Assembly: GCF_000299575.1 (NCBI RefSeq)
Contig: NZ_AMGO01000020.1
Coordinates: 1-64,000, forward strand
From: Oceaniovalibus guishaninsula JLT2003
GTDB lineage: Bacteria; Pseudomonadota; Alphaproteobacteria; Rhodobacterales; Rhodobacteraceae
Direction of reading: 5' to 3'
Length of the DNA stretch: 64,000 bases
The notes under the pieces are model-generated. The model saw only the letters and a list, made by a program, of their open reading frames with translations, searched no databases and was not told where the DNA came from. Positions 17,446-25,746 of this stretch are shown in pieces; the first letter of the stretch is position 1, and each line of letters begins with the position of its first letter. The translations under genes and the position numbers were made by a program.

Positions 17446-18257
17446 TGAATGCTATTCTGCCAGAAATCACGACTTCCCGCACCATAGGCGGTGTCCTTCT
17501 GGACCTGCGGCACATCACCTTGCGGTTTGGCGGCGTGGAGGCGATCAAGGATATCAGCTTCGACATCCGCGAGGGCGAGATCCGGGCGATCATCGGGCCG
17601 AACGGGGCTGGGAAATCGTCGATGCTGAATGTGATCAGCGGGTTCTATACTCCGCAGGAAGGGGAGGTCTGGTTTCGGGGGCAGAAGCGGCCCGCCGTCA
17701 AGCCATATATGGTTGCGCGTCAAGGGGTTGCACGGACGTTTCAGAACATCGCCCTGTTCGAGGGAATGAGCGTTCTGGACAACGTGATGACCGGGCGGTT
17801 GACCGAGATGAAATCGGGGTTGCTGAGCCAGGCGATCTGGTGGGGAAGGGCGCAGCGCGAGGAGGTGGAGAACCGGGAAGTCGTTGAGAAGATTATCGAC
17901 TTTCTGGAGATCCAGCATATCCGCAAGACTCCGGTGGGGCGGCTGCCTTACGGGTTGAAGAAGCGGGTGGAACTGGCCCGCGCGCTGGCCGCCGAGCCCA
18001 AGCTGCTGCTGCTGGACGAGCCGATGGCCGGCATGAACGTCGAGGAGAAGGAGGATATGAGCCGCTATATCCTTGACGTGAATGACGAATTCGGGACGAC
18101 GGTGGCCCTGATCGAACACGATATGGGCGTCGTCATGGACCTGTCCGACCGCGTGGTGGTGATGGATTACGGCCGCAAGATCGGCGACGGCACCCCCGAC
18201 GAGGTGCGCGGCAATCAGGAAGTGATCGACGCCTATCTGGGCGTCGCGCACGACTGA
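17445..18257 (+). CDS. livG: Branched-chain amino acid-type ABC transporter ATPase (LivG)
   Basis: A 270-residue ABC ATPase. Walker A is GPNGAGKSS near residue 55, Q-loop VARTFQNIALFEGMSVLDNV, and Walker B LLLLDEPMAGMN. The signature is degenerate (LPYGLKKRVELARAL), as in many LivG proteins. The domain ending VIDAYLGVAHD fits the family. GTG 17445 gives a start (MNAILPE..TIGGVLLDLRHITLRFGG) similar to Rhodobacterales LivG. The usual permeases livH/livM, the binding protein and livF do not follow: after the stop there is a new promoter and unrelated genes. It may serve permeases encoded elsewhere or be a remnant. Confidence 0.88.
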   Translation: MNAILPEITTSRTIGGVLLDLRHITLRFGGVEAIKDISFDIREGEIRAIIGPNGAGKSSMLNVISGFYTPQEGEVWFRGQKRPAVKPYMVARQGVARTFQNIALFEGMSVLDNVMTGRLTEMKSGLLSQAIWWGRAQREEVENREVVEKIIDFLEIQHIRKTPVGRLPYGLKKRVELARALAAEPKLLLLDEPMAGMNVEEKEDMSRYILDVNDEFGTTVALIEHDMGVVMDLSDRVVVMDYGRKIGDGTPDEVRGNQEVIDAYLGVAHD

Positions 18258-18260
18258 AAC

Positions 18261-18297
18261 GTACAAATTGTACAGTTCAGGGGCCGAAACGTACAAT
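18261..18297 (+). promoter_or_regulatory. Promoter with palindromic operator
   Basis: TTGTAC (18268-18273) and TACAAT (18292-18297) form a -35/-10 pair with an 18-base spacer. The -35 box is half of a perfect palindrome GTACAA-A-TTGTAC (18261-18273). The -10 box lies in a second GTACAATT half-site, and AAACGTACAA occurs twice (18258 and 18288). This layout suggests a repressor-controlled promoter, TetR-like in appearance, for the next two genes. No regulator gene is adjacent. Confidence 0.6.
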
Positions 18298-18359
18298 TCG
18301 CCGCCGCCGGTGAACGGAACCCCGCCGCGCCACGTTGGGCCGGCAAATGGAGGGCACCG

Positions 18360-18755
18360 ATGACCGACTATACCTGGACCAAGAAGACGCTGGCCGACAT
18401 TCTGGGCGACGATCGTGGGCTGCCCGACTGGGCCGCCGACATGGTGGCGAAGTTCGGCCCCGAGGATCTGGACGAGCTGCGCCGCGACGAACGCGAGGCG
18501 GCGTTGTCGGCCTTCGGGCGCATCGCCCGGCAATCGCGCGACGCGCGGGGCCGCGAGGCGGGCGAGGACCGGCCGGCCTGGGTCGAGGGCGATATCGACT
18601 GGGGCCTGCGCGCGGCCCGCGCGGCGCTGGAGGCGGTGCCGGCCGGCAAGCGCAGCGAGAAGGCCACCGACCTGCTGGCCGATTGCGAATGCCCCTCGGC
18701 GGTGGGGCCGCATCCTGGCCGGGACGCCAGCACGCCGGGAACCGAAAACTGGTGA
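18360..18755 (+). CDS. Small conserved-looking protein of unknown function
   Basis: A 131-residue soluble, acidic protein that I do not recognise. It starts MTDYTWTKKTLADILGDD, with probable helices through residue 100 and a proline-rich tail containing CECPSAVGPHPG. The ATG follows AATGGAGGGCACCG, a clear ribosome-binding site. Codon usage is typical of the GC-rich genome. The end overlaps the GTG of the sulfotransferase (GTGA), so the two are probably cotranslated under the palindromic promoter upstream. Confidence 0.7.
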   Translation: MTDYTWTKKTLADILGDDRGLPDWAADMVAKFGPEDLDELRRDEREAALSAFGRIARQSRDARGREAGEDRPAWVEGDIDWGLRAARAALEAVPAGKRSEKATDLLADCECPSAVGPHPGRDASTPGTENW

Positions 18756-19654
18756 CGGACACGGCAGCGGGGCGGTCCGTCCTTTTCGTGATCGGCAATC
18801 CGCGCAGCGGCAGCACGCTGGTCACGATGATCGCCGGATCGCATCCCGAATGTCTGGCGCTGGGCGAGGTCGAGAATGTCGCCGGGGCGCTGAACGAACA
18901 GCACCGCAAGGCGCGCAGCACGCCATGCCTGTGCTGCGCGACCGATTGCCCCGTCTGGGACCGCGCGGACATGCGGGCGCTGCTGATGCGCCAGGTGCGG
19001 GTAACGGATGCGGATCCGTCTTTCGAGCGGCAACCGAACGACGGCCCCTTCTATGCGCCGATCTTCGAGGCGACGGGCGCGCGGGTGCTGGTGGACAGTT
19101 CAAAGCAGGTCGGCTGGCTGAACCGCCGTCTGGCGGTGGCCGATGACTGGGCGGGGGCCGAACCCCGGCTGCTGCTGGCCACGCGGGACGGGCGCGGCGC
19201 GGTCCATTCCTGGGCGCGGAAATTCACCAGGGTTCCTTTCGAGGATCATGTCCGCAAATGGCTGGCGAACGTGCAGCGGGCCGAGGCGGCGTTCGATGCC
19301 TTTCCCGCCGACCGCCGCCTTCGGATCGCTTATGAGGATGTGGCCGACGCGCCCCAAGCGGCGGCGGAGCGGATCTGCGGGTTTCTAGGGCTGACGCCGG
19401 TGCCGGACATGGCGTCCTACTGGACGCATCCGCATCATATCCTGCGCGGTAATCACGGCACGATCTCGCTTTGCTGGAACGGCGGAGATCATCCGGCGCA
19501 ACCGCTGACCTCGACCGCGCGGCGCAGGTTCTATGCCGATCTGGGACAGGCGATCCGGCCCGACGAAAGCTGGCGGACCGAGATGACGCCGGAACAGGGC
19601 GCCGTCTTCGACAGGCTGGCGGGACGGGCGAACGCGGCCTATCGGCGGGACTGA
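18752..19654 (+). CDS. Sulfotransferase-family protein
   Basis: A 300-residue protein with the PAPS 5'-phosphosulfate loop FVIGNPRSGSTLVTM at residues 12-26. The second family region (RVLVDSSKQVGWLNRR, then LLATRDGRGAVHSWARKF) matches the 3'-phosphate-binding region. It would transfer sulfate from PAPS to a carbohydrate or small molecule. Start GTG 18752 overlaps the upstream small gene. Two adjacent Cys pairs (CLCCATDC) near residue 57 are notable. The acceptor is unknown. Confidence 0.8.
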   Translation: MTDTAAGRSVLFVIGNPRSGSTLVTMIAGSHPECLALGEVENVAGALNEQHRKARSTPCLCCATDCPVWDRADMRALLMRQVRVTDADPSFERQPNDGPFYAPIFEATGARVLVDSSKQVGWLNRRLAVADDWAGAEPRLLLATRDGRGAVHSWARKFTRVPFEDHVRKWLANVQRAEAAFDAFPADRRLRIAYEDVADAPQAAAERICGFLGLTPVPDMASYWTHPHHILRGNHGTISLCWNGGDHPAQPLTSTARRRFYADLGQAIRPDESWRTEMTPEQGAVFDRLAGRANAAYRRD

Positions 19655-19800
19655 AGCGCCGCGTCAGACGGCCGGGGGCCGGGGCAATGGCGGCGCCCGG
19701 CGGGCAAGATGCCGGGGTCAGCCCCACGAACAACATCGCTGGCGGCATCGCCGCAAACATGGCACACCGCGCAGGCCCCCAAAGCACGCGGACGGACAGC

Positions 19801-22581
19801 ATGACGACATTCGGCAAGGGCCATCACCTGCATCTGATCGACGGGTCGGCCTTCATCTTTCGCGCCTATCACGCGCTGCCCCCGCTGACGCGGGCGTCGG
19901 ACGGGTTGCCGGTGGGGGCGGTGTCGGGCTTCGTCAACATGCTGTTCAAGACGATCCGCGACAATCGCGGCCCCGACGCGCCGACCCATGCGGCGGTGGT
20001 CTTCGACAAGGGATCGCAGACCTTCCGCAACGAGCTTTACGACGCCTACAAGGCCAACCGGACCGAGATGCCCGAGGATCTGCGCCCCCAGATCCCGCTG
20101 ACCCGCGAGGCGACGCGCGCCTTCAACATCGCCTGTCTGGAACAGGAAGGGTTCGAGGCCGACGACATCATCGCCAGCCTTGCCTGCCGCGCGCGCGAGG
20201 CCGGGGGGCGGGTGACGATCGTCAGTTCCGACAAGGACCTGATGCAGCTTGTCGGCGACGGCGTGGTGATGTTCGACGCGATGAAGAACGCCACCATCGA
20301 CCGCGAGGGCGTCATCGCCAAGTTCGGCGTCGGCCCCGAACGGGTGGTGGACGTGCAGGCGCTGGCGGGCGATTCCATCGACAACGTGCCGGGCGCGCCG
20401 GGCATCGGCATCAAGACGGCGGCCCTTCTGATCAACGAGTTCGGCGATCTCGATACGCTGCTGGACCGCGCGGCCGAGATCAAGCAGCCCAAGCGCCGGC
20501 AGGTGCTGATCGACCATGCCGACCAGATCCGGCTGTCGAAACGTCTGGTGCAGCTCGATTGCGGGATGGATCTGGACTATGATCTGGACAGCCTGGAAGT
20601 GAAGGATCCGGTCGCCGACGACCTGATCGCTTTCCTGACGGCGATGGAGTTCCGCAGCATCACCCGCCGCGTGGCCGAGGCGATGGGCCAGACCGCCCCG
20701 GCGATCCCCGAACCGCAGGTCGCGACCCCTGACGACGCGCCGGATTTCGGCAGCTACGAACACGTGCGCGACGAGGCGGCGTTGCGGATCTGGATCGACC
20801 GGGCCCGCGCCACGGGCCATGTCGCCGTCGACACCGAAACGACCGCGCTGAACGAAATGCGCGCGGCTCTGGTCGGCGTGTCGCTGGCCGTGGCGCCGGG
20901 GCGGGCCTGTTACGTGCCGCTGGCGCACAAGCGGGATGCGGGCGAGGATCTGTTCGCCAGCGACGCCTTGGCCGAGGGGCAGATGCCGATGGACCGCGCG
21001 CTGGCGATGCTGAAGCCGCTGCTGGAAGACCCGGCGGTGCTGAAGATCGCGCAGAACGCCAAGTACGATGTCAAGATCCTCGCCCGGCTGGGGATCGACA
21101 TGGCGCCCGTGGACGACACGATGCTGCTGTCCTATGCGCTGCATGGCGGCCTGCACAATCATGGCATGGACACGCTGGCGGAACGCTATCTGGCGCATAC
21201 GCCCATCCCCATCAAGCAGGTGATCGGCACCGGCAAGGCGCAGATCACCTTCGACAAAGTGGCGGTCGACAAGGCCGTGGACTATGCGGGCGAGGATGCC
21301 GACATTACCTTCCGGCTGTGGCAGGCGTTCCGGCCGCAACTGCATCGCAGCCGCGTCACGACCGTCTATGAAACGCTGGAACGGCCGCTGGTCCCGGTCC
21401 TGGCGCGGATGGAGATGGCCGGCGTGCAGGTGGACCGCGACACGCTGTCACGCATGTCGGGCGCCTTCGCGCAGACCATGGCGCGGCTGGAATCCGAGAT
21501 CCGCGAACTGGCCGGCGCGGATTTCATGGTCAGCAGCCCCAAGCAGCTGGGCGAGATCCTGTTCGACCGGCTGGGCCTGCCGGGGGGCAAGAAGGGCAAG
21601 ACCGGTGCCTATGCCACGGGCGCCGACATCCTCGAGGATCTGGCGACCGAACACGAACTGCCCGGCCGGGTGCTGGATTGGCGGCAGATCTCCAAGCTAA
21701 AATCGACCTATACCGATGCGTTGCAGGATCATATCGACCCCGCCACGGGCCGCGTGCACACGTCCTATTCCATCGCGGGGGCGAATACCGGGCGGCTGGC
21801 CTCGACCGACCCGAACCTGCAGAACATCCCCGTGCGGACCGAGGAAGGCCGCCGCATCCGCGAGGCATTCGTCGCCCCCGAGGACCGCGTGCTGGTCAGC
21901 CTCGACTACAGCCAGATCGAGCTGCGGATCCTCGCCCATATCGCCGGCATAGACGAGCTGAAGCAGGCGTTCCGCGACGGGCAGGACATCCACGCGCTGA
22001 CCGCGTCCGAGATGTTCGGCGTGCCGCTGGAGCGCATGACGCCCGAAGTGCGGCGGCAGGCCAAGGCGATCAATTTCGGGGTGATCTACGGCATCAGCGG
22101 CTTCGGGCTGGCACGCAACCTGCGGATTCCGCGCGACCAGGCGCAGGGCTTCATCGACCGCTATTTCCAGCGGTTTCCGGGCATCAAGGACTACATGGAC
22201 GACACCGTGCGCTTCGCCAAGGAACACGGCCGGGTCGAGACGCTGTTCGGCCGCCGCATCCACACGCCCGAGATCAACGCGCGGGGGCCGGGCGCGGGGT
22301 TCGCCAGGCGCGCGGCCATCAACGCGCCCATCCAGGGGACTGCCGCCGACGTGATCCGCCGCGCGATGGTGCGAATGGAGGCTGCGATCGCGGGCATTCC
22401 CGCACGCATGTTGTTGCAGGTGCACGACGAATTGCTGTTCGAGGTGGACGAGGGCCATCAGGACGCCCTGATCGCCGCCGCGCGCGACGTGATGGAGGGC
22501 GCGGCGCTGCCCGCAATCGCCTTGTCCGTCCCGCTGGAGGTCGATGCCGGCACGGGCGCCAATTGGGCGCAGGCGCATTAG
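19801..22581 (+). CDS. polA: DNA polymerase I
   Basis: A 926-residue PolA for repair and Okazaki-fragment processing. The 5'-3' exonuclease domain covers about residues 8-290 (LIDGSAFIFRAYHALPPL). The 3'-5' exonuclease domain keeps its acidic pair (AVDTETTAL), so proofreading is probably active. The polymerase domain has TGRLASTDPNLQNIP, motif A VSLDYSQIELRILAHI, motif B RRQAKAINFGVIYGIS and motif C LQVHDELLFEV. ATG 19801 gives a standard start. About 146 bases separate it from the sulfotransferase gene; no promoter was clear there. Confidence 0.97.
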   Translation: MTTFGKGHHLHLIDGSAFIFRAYHALPPLTRASDGLPVGAVSGFVNMLFKTIRDNRGPDAPTHAAVVFDKGSQTFRNELYDAYKANRTEMPEDLRPQIPLTREATRAFNIACLEQEGFEADDIIASLACRAREAGGRVTIVSSDKDLMQLVGDGVVMFDAMKNATIDREGVIAKFGVGPERVVDVQALAGDSIDNVPGAPGIGIKTAALLINEFGDLDTLLDRAAEIKQPKRRQVLIDHADQIRLSKRLVQLDCGMDLDYDLDSLEVKDPVADDLIAFLTAMEFRSITRRVAEAMGQTAPAIPEPQVATPDDAPDFGSYEHVRDEAALRIWIDRARATGHVAVDTETTALNEMRAALVGVSLAVAPGRACYVPLAHKRDAGEDLFASDALAEGQMPMDRALAMLKPLLEDPAVLKIAQNAKYDVKILARLGIDMAPVDDTMLLSYALHGGLHNHGMDTLAERYLAHTPIPIKQVIGTGKAQITFDKVAVDKAVDYAGEDADITFRLWQAFRPQLHRSRVTTVYETLERPLVPVLARMEMAGVQVDRDTLSRMSGAFAQTMARLESEIRELAGADFMVSSPKQLGEILFDRLGLPGGKKGKTGAYATGADILEDLATEHELPGRVLDWRQISKLKSTYTDALQDHIDPATGRVHTSYSIAGANTGRLASTDPNLQNIPVRTEEGRRIREAFVAPEDRVLVSLDYSQIELRILAHIAGIDELKQAFRDGQDIHALTASEMFGVPLERMTPEVRRQAKAINFGVIYGISGFGLARNLRIPRDQAQGFIDRYFQRFPGIKDYMDDTVRFAKEHGRVETLFGRRIHTPEINARGPGAGFARRAAINAPIQGTAADVIRRAMVRMEAAIAGIPARMLLQVHDELLFEVDEGHQDALIAAARDVMEGAALPAIALSVPLEVDAGTGANWAQAH

Positions 22582-22635
22582 CGGAACCGATCCGCGCCGG
22601 TGGCGCTGACGCCCTGCCAACCGACAGGAGCCTTC

Positions 22636-23157
22636 ATGCCCACAACCCCGACGCCCGGCGCGCCCGCGCCCGCCCTGACCGTTCCGCTGATCATCGGTAC
22701 CGAATGGAGCCTGGACCGGCAGGAGCCGGACAGCTTCACCATGATCGTCGTCTATCGCGGCCTGCATTGCCCGGTCTGCAAGGCCTATCTGCAAGGGCTG
22801 AAGGCGCTTTATCAGGGGTATCTCGACAAGGGGTTCAACGTGCTCACCTTGTCGATGGACCCCGAGGACAAGGCCAAGAAGGCCCATGACGACTGGGATC
22901 TCGCGGACATTCCGATGGGATACGGGTTGACGGAAGATCAGGCGCGCGATTGGGGACTTTATTTGTCGGACAGCATTTCGGATGCCGAAACGTCCGTCTT
23001 CGCCGAACCGGCGGTGTTCTGGGTGAAGCCCGACGGCACGCTTTACATGGCGGCGATATCGAACATGCCGTTCGCGCGGCCCGACCTCGAGTTTCTGCTG
23101 GGCAAGGCCGATTTCATCGCGGAAAAGGACTATCCGCCGCGCGGCACGCATGGATAG
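22636..23157 (+). CDS. Peroxiredoxin-like (AhpC/TSA) protein
   Basis: A 173-residue redoxin-fold protein. The active-site block is VVYRGLHCPVCKAYL, with Cys-X2-Cys near residues 47-50, which differs from classic peroxiredoxins (Pro-X3-Thr-X2-Cys) and resembles the PRX-like2/bacterioferritin-comigratory-like group. It has no signal peptide. ATG 22636 is preceded by CAGGAG. It lies 54 bases after polA and is convergent with the DUF1285 gene across a hairpin repeat. Peroxide reduction is likely but the reductant is unknown. Confidence 0.8.
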   Translation: MPTTPTPGAPAPALTVPLIIGTEWSLDRQEPDSFTMIVVYRGLHCPVCKAYLQGLKALYQGYLDKGFNVLTLSMDPEDKAKKAHDDWDLADIPMGYGLTEDQARDWGLYLSDSISDAETSVFAEPAVFWVKPDGTLYMAAISNMPFARPDLEFLLGKADFIAEKDYPPRGTHG

Positions 23158-23160
23158 GCC

Positions 23161-23217
23161 TTCATCTTTCTTCAAATACCTCGGGGAGCGCGAGGGGCTG
23201 GCCCCTCGCCCCGTCCG
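23161..23217 (-). repeat. Hairpin-plus-AGATGAA repeat, copy 1
   Basis: On the minus strand this reads a GCGAGGGG/CCCCTCGC hairpin, then CCCCGAGGTATTTGAAG, then AAAGATGAA. It fills the gap between two convergent genes. Copies 2 (28508-28566) and 3 (33687-33730) share the CCCCG[AG]GGTATTTG[AG]GGAAAG-type core. The hairpin could end transcription from either side. Confidence 0.75.
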
Positions 23218-23811
23218 TCAGGGCAGGTCCGACGCCGGAATGATGGGAAAGAACATGCCTTGCGACCGCACCCCGAACCACTCGGCCCCATCATGCGGCG
23301 CGGTCTCGCCGATCTCGACCAGGCGGTAGAAGCTCTTGCGGTCGATCAGCGCTTCCAGACCCCGGCGCACATGCAGATAGGGCGCAGGTTCGCCCGTCTC
23401 GGCATCCCGTTCGACGCGGATGGCGTGGTCGGGTCCGGCGGTGACGGTATCGCCGACATTGGTGGTGAAGGTCAGCGCCGGCGGATCGCCCGCGACGTCG
23501 AAATCGACGGCGACGAAAGGCGCGTCGTCGACGGCGATGCCCACCTTCTCGACCGGCGTGACCAGATAATGCCGTTCGCCCTCGCGCTTGAGGATGGTCG
23601 AGAACAGCCGCACCAGCGCCGGGCGGCCGATGGGCGTGCCGTCGTAGAACCATGTGCCGTCGCGCGCGATGCGCATGTCCAGATCGCCGCAGAATGGCGG
23701 ATCCCATTTCTCGACCGGCGGCAATCCGCCCTTGGCCGCCGCGCGGGCGCTTTCCGCGATGCCGGCGGCGCTGGGGGTCACGCCGAATTGTCCTTGCGTC
23801 TCTTTTGCCAT
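23218..23811 (-). CDS. DUF1285 protein
   Basis: A 197-residue cytoplasmic protein of the DUF1285 family. Typical blocks are PPVEKWDPPFCGDLDMRIARDGTWFYDGTPIGRP (in pieces), LVRLFSTILKREGERHYLVTPVEK and DRKSFYRLVEIG. Its structure class is known but its biochemical role is not. It starts at ATG 23811 and is divergent from the moxR gene, with 61 bases between. In Rhodobacterales it regularly sits next to the MoxR/DUF58 cluster, so a shared role in envelope or stress function is an inference. Confidence 0.85.
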   Translation of the reverse strand: MAKETQGQFGVTPSAAGIAESARAAAKGGLPPVEKWDPPFCGDLDMRIARDGTWFYDGTPIGRPALVRLFSTILKREGERHYLVTPVEKVGIAVDDAPFVAVDFDVAGDPPALTFTTNVGDTVTAGPDHAIRVERDAETGEPAPYLHVRRGLEALIDRKSFYRLVEIGETAPHDGAEWFGVRSQGMFFPIIPASDLP

Positions 23812-23872
23812 TTGTGCCCGCCGCGATAGGTTCGCATCATACCCCCGACATAGCCGCGCGAGGAGAGAAGTC

Positions 23873-24874
23873 ATGTCCGAGGTTCTGCTGGACGAGATCG
23901 ACGCGCTGGGCGACCGCCTGCGCGAGGCGCGGGCCAGCATCACGCGGCGCTTCATCGGCCAGACGCAGGTGGTCGATCTGGTGCTGTCGGCGCTGCTTTG
24001 CGGCGGCCACGGGCTGCTGATCGGGCTGCCGGGCCTGGGCAAGACGCGGCTGGTCGACGCGCTGGGCACGGTCATGGGGCTGAAAAGCGCGCGGGTGCAG
24101 TTCACCCCCGATCTGATGCCCGCCGACATTCTTGGGTCCGAAGTGCTGGAGACGGGCGCCGACGGAAGCCGCGCGTTCCGCTTCATCGAGGGGCCGGTTT
24201 TCTGCCAGTTGCTGATGGCCGACGAGATCAACCGCGCCAGCCCGCGCACGCAATCGGCGCTGTTGCAGGCGATGCAGGAAAAATCCGTCACCATCGCCGG
24301 CCAGCCGCACGGGCTGGAAGCGCCATTTCACGTCCTGGCGACGCAGAACCCGATCGAGCAGGAAGGCACCTATCCGCTGCCCGAGGCGCAGCTCGACCGG
24401 TTTCTGGTGCAGATCGACGTGCCCTATCCCGACCGCGCGACCGAGCGCGACATCCTGCTGGCGACGACGGGCGCGGTCGAGGATCAGGCCCATGCCGTCT
24501 TTACCGCCGCGCAGCTGATCGAGGCGCAGGCGCTGCTGCGGCGGATGCCGGTGGGCGATGCGGTGGTCGAGACGATCCTCGATCTGGTGCGCGCCTGCCG
24601 CCCCGAGGACGAGCGCGCCCCGCAGGCGGTGCGCGACCATGTCGGCTGGGGGCCGGGGCCGCGCGCGGCGCAGGCGCTGATGCTGACGGTGCGCGCGCGG
24701 GCGCTGCTGGACGGGCGGCTGGCGCCCGATGCGGACGACGTGGCGGCGATGGCGGTCCCGGTGCTGAGCCACCGCATGGCGCTGAGCTTTGCCGCCCGCG
24801 CGCGGGGCGAGACGCTGGCCGGGATCATCGCGCAGGTGGTGGACGGCACGACGCGCGCGCGGGCCGCGGCGTGA
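23873..24874 (+). CDS. MoxR-family AAA+ ATPase
   Basis: A 333-residue AAA+ ATPase. Walker A is GLPGLGKTR near residue 50, Walker B LLMADEINRASPRTQ near 115, and the sensor region ATQNPIEQEGTYPLPEAQLDRF is family-typical. MoxR ATPases act as chaperones with VWA/DUF58 partners, and those genes follow without gaps. ATG 23873 follows GAGGAGAGAAG, a strong ribosome-binding site. The end overlaps the GTG of the DUF58 gene. Confidence 0.94.
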   Translation: MSEVLLDEIDALGDRLREARASITRRFIGQTQVVDLVLSALLCGGHGLLIGLPGLGKTRLVDALGTVMGLKSARVQFTPDLMPADILGSEVLETGADGSRAFRFIEGPVFCQLLMADEINRASPRTQSALLQAMQEKSVTIAGQPHGLEAPFHVLATQNPIEQEGTYPLPEAQLDRFLVQIDVPYPDRATERDILLATTGAVEDQAHAVFTAAQLIEAQALLRRMPVGDAVVETILDLVRACRPEDERAPQAVRDHVGWGPGPRAAQALMLTVRARALLDGRLAPDADDVAAMAVPVLSHRMALSFAARARGETLAGIIAQVVDGTTRARAAA

Positions 24875-25746
24875 CCGATCCCGCCGCCCTGCGCGCCCGC
24901 GCCGAAGGGCTGGCGGCGCCGCTGCCGCCGCTGCTGGCGGGGGCGCGGCATCTGGCGCGGACGGTGGCGCTGGGCAGTCACGGGCGCAGGCGGCCGGGGC
25001 AGGGCGACGAATTCTGGCAATACCGCCCCTTCGCGGGCGGCGACGAGGCGCGGATGATCGACTGGCGCCGGTCGGGCCGGTCGGACGGGCATTTCCTGCG
25101 CCAGAAGGAATGGCAGGCGGCGCAATCGGTGATGCTGTGGGTGGATGGCGGCCGGTCGATGGCGTTCGCCAGCGGCGACCGCCTGCCCGCCAAGGGCCAC
25201 CGCGCGTCGGAACTGGCGCTGGCGCTGGCCATCCTGCTGCTGCGCGCGGGCGAACGGGTGGGGCTGGCCGACCGCGACCTGCCGCCGCGAACCGGCGAGT
25301 TGCAGCTTCTGCGCCTGGCCGGGGCACTGGGCGACGCGGAATCGGCGGCGGAATACGGCGCGCCCGGCACCCGCGACATGCGCGCGGGGTCGCGGGCGGT
25401 GTTCCTGTCCGATTTCCTGGGCGACATCGCGCCGGTTCACGCGGCCCTGACGGCGGCGGCGGACAAGGGCGTTTCCGGCGTGCTGATGCAGATCCTCGAT
25501 CCGCAGGAAGAAGCGTTCCCGTTCGACGGCCGCACGATCTTCGAATCCATGGGCGGCGGTCTGCGGCACGAGACGCTGAAGGCGGGCGATCTGCGCGGCC
25601 GCTATCTGGACCGGCTGGCCGCGCGCAAGGCCGAATTGCGCGATCTGGCGCGGCTGACCGGCTGGCAATATGGTTGTCATCATACGGGCGATGCCGCCCA
25701 GACGGCGCTGCTTTGGCTTTACGCCGCGCTGGAGCGCGATCACTGA
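24871..25746 (+). CDS. DUF58 protein (VWA-like MoxR partner)
   Basis: A 291-residue DUF58 protein with the family block GRRRPGQGDEFWQYRPFAGGDEARMIDWRRSGRSD (in pieces, near residues 40-72) followed by a VWA-like domain (VMLWVDGGRSM replaces the usual MIDAS DxSxS with DGGRS). It starts with GTG overlapping the moxR stop and ends overlapping the next ATG. With MoxR and the two membrane proteins downstream it forms a four-gene complex of unknown substrate, often linked to stress or envelope maintenance. Confidence 0.88.
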   Translation: MTDPAALRARAEGLAAPLPPLLAGARHLARTVALGSHGRRRPGQGDEFWQYRPFAGGDEARMIDWRRSGRSDGHFLRQKEWQAAQSVMLWVDGGRSMAFASGDRLPAKGHRASELALALAILLLRAGERVGLADRDLPPRTGELQLLRLAGALGDAESAAEYGAPGTRDMRAGSRAVFLSDFLGDIAPVHAALTAAADKGVSGVLMQILDPQEEAFPFDGRTIFESMGGGLRHETLKAGDLRGRYLDRLAARKAELRDLARLTGWQYGCHHTGDAAQTALLWLYAALERDH

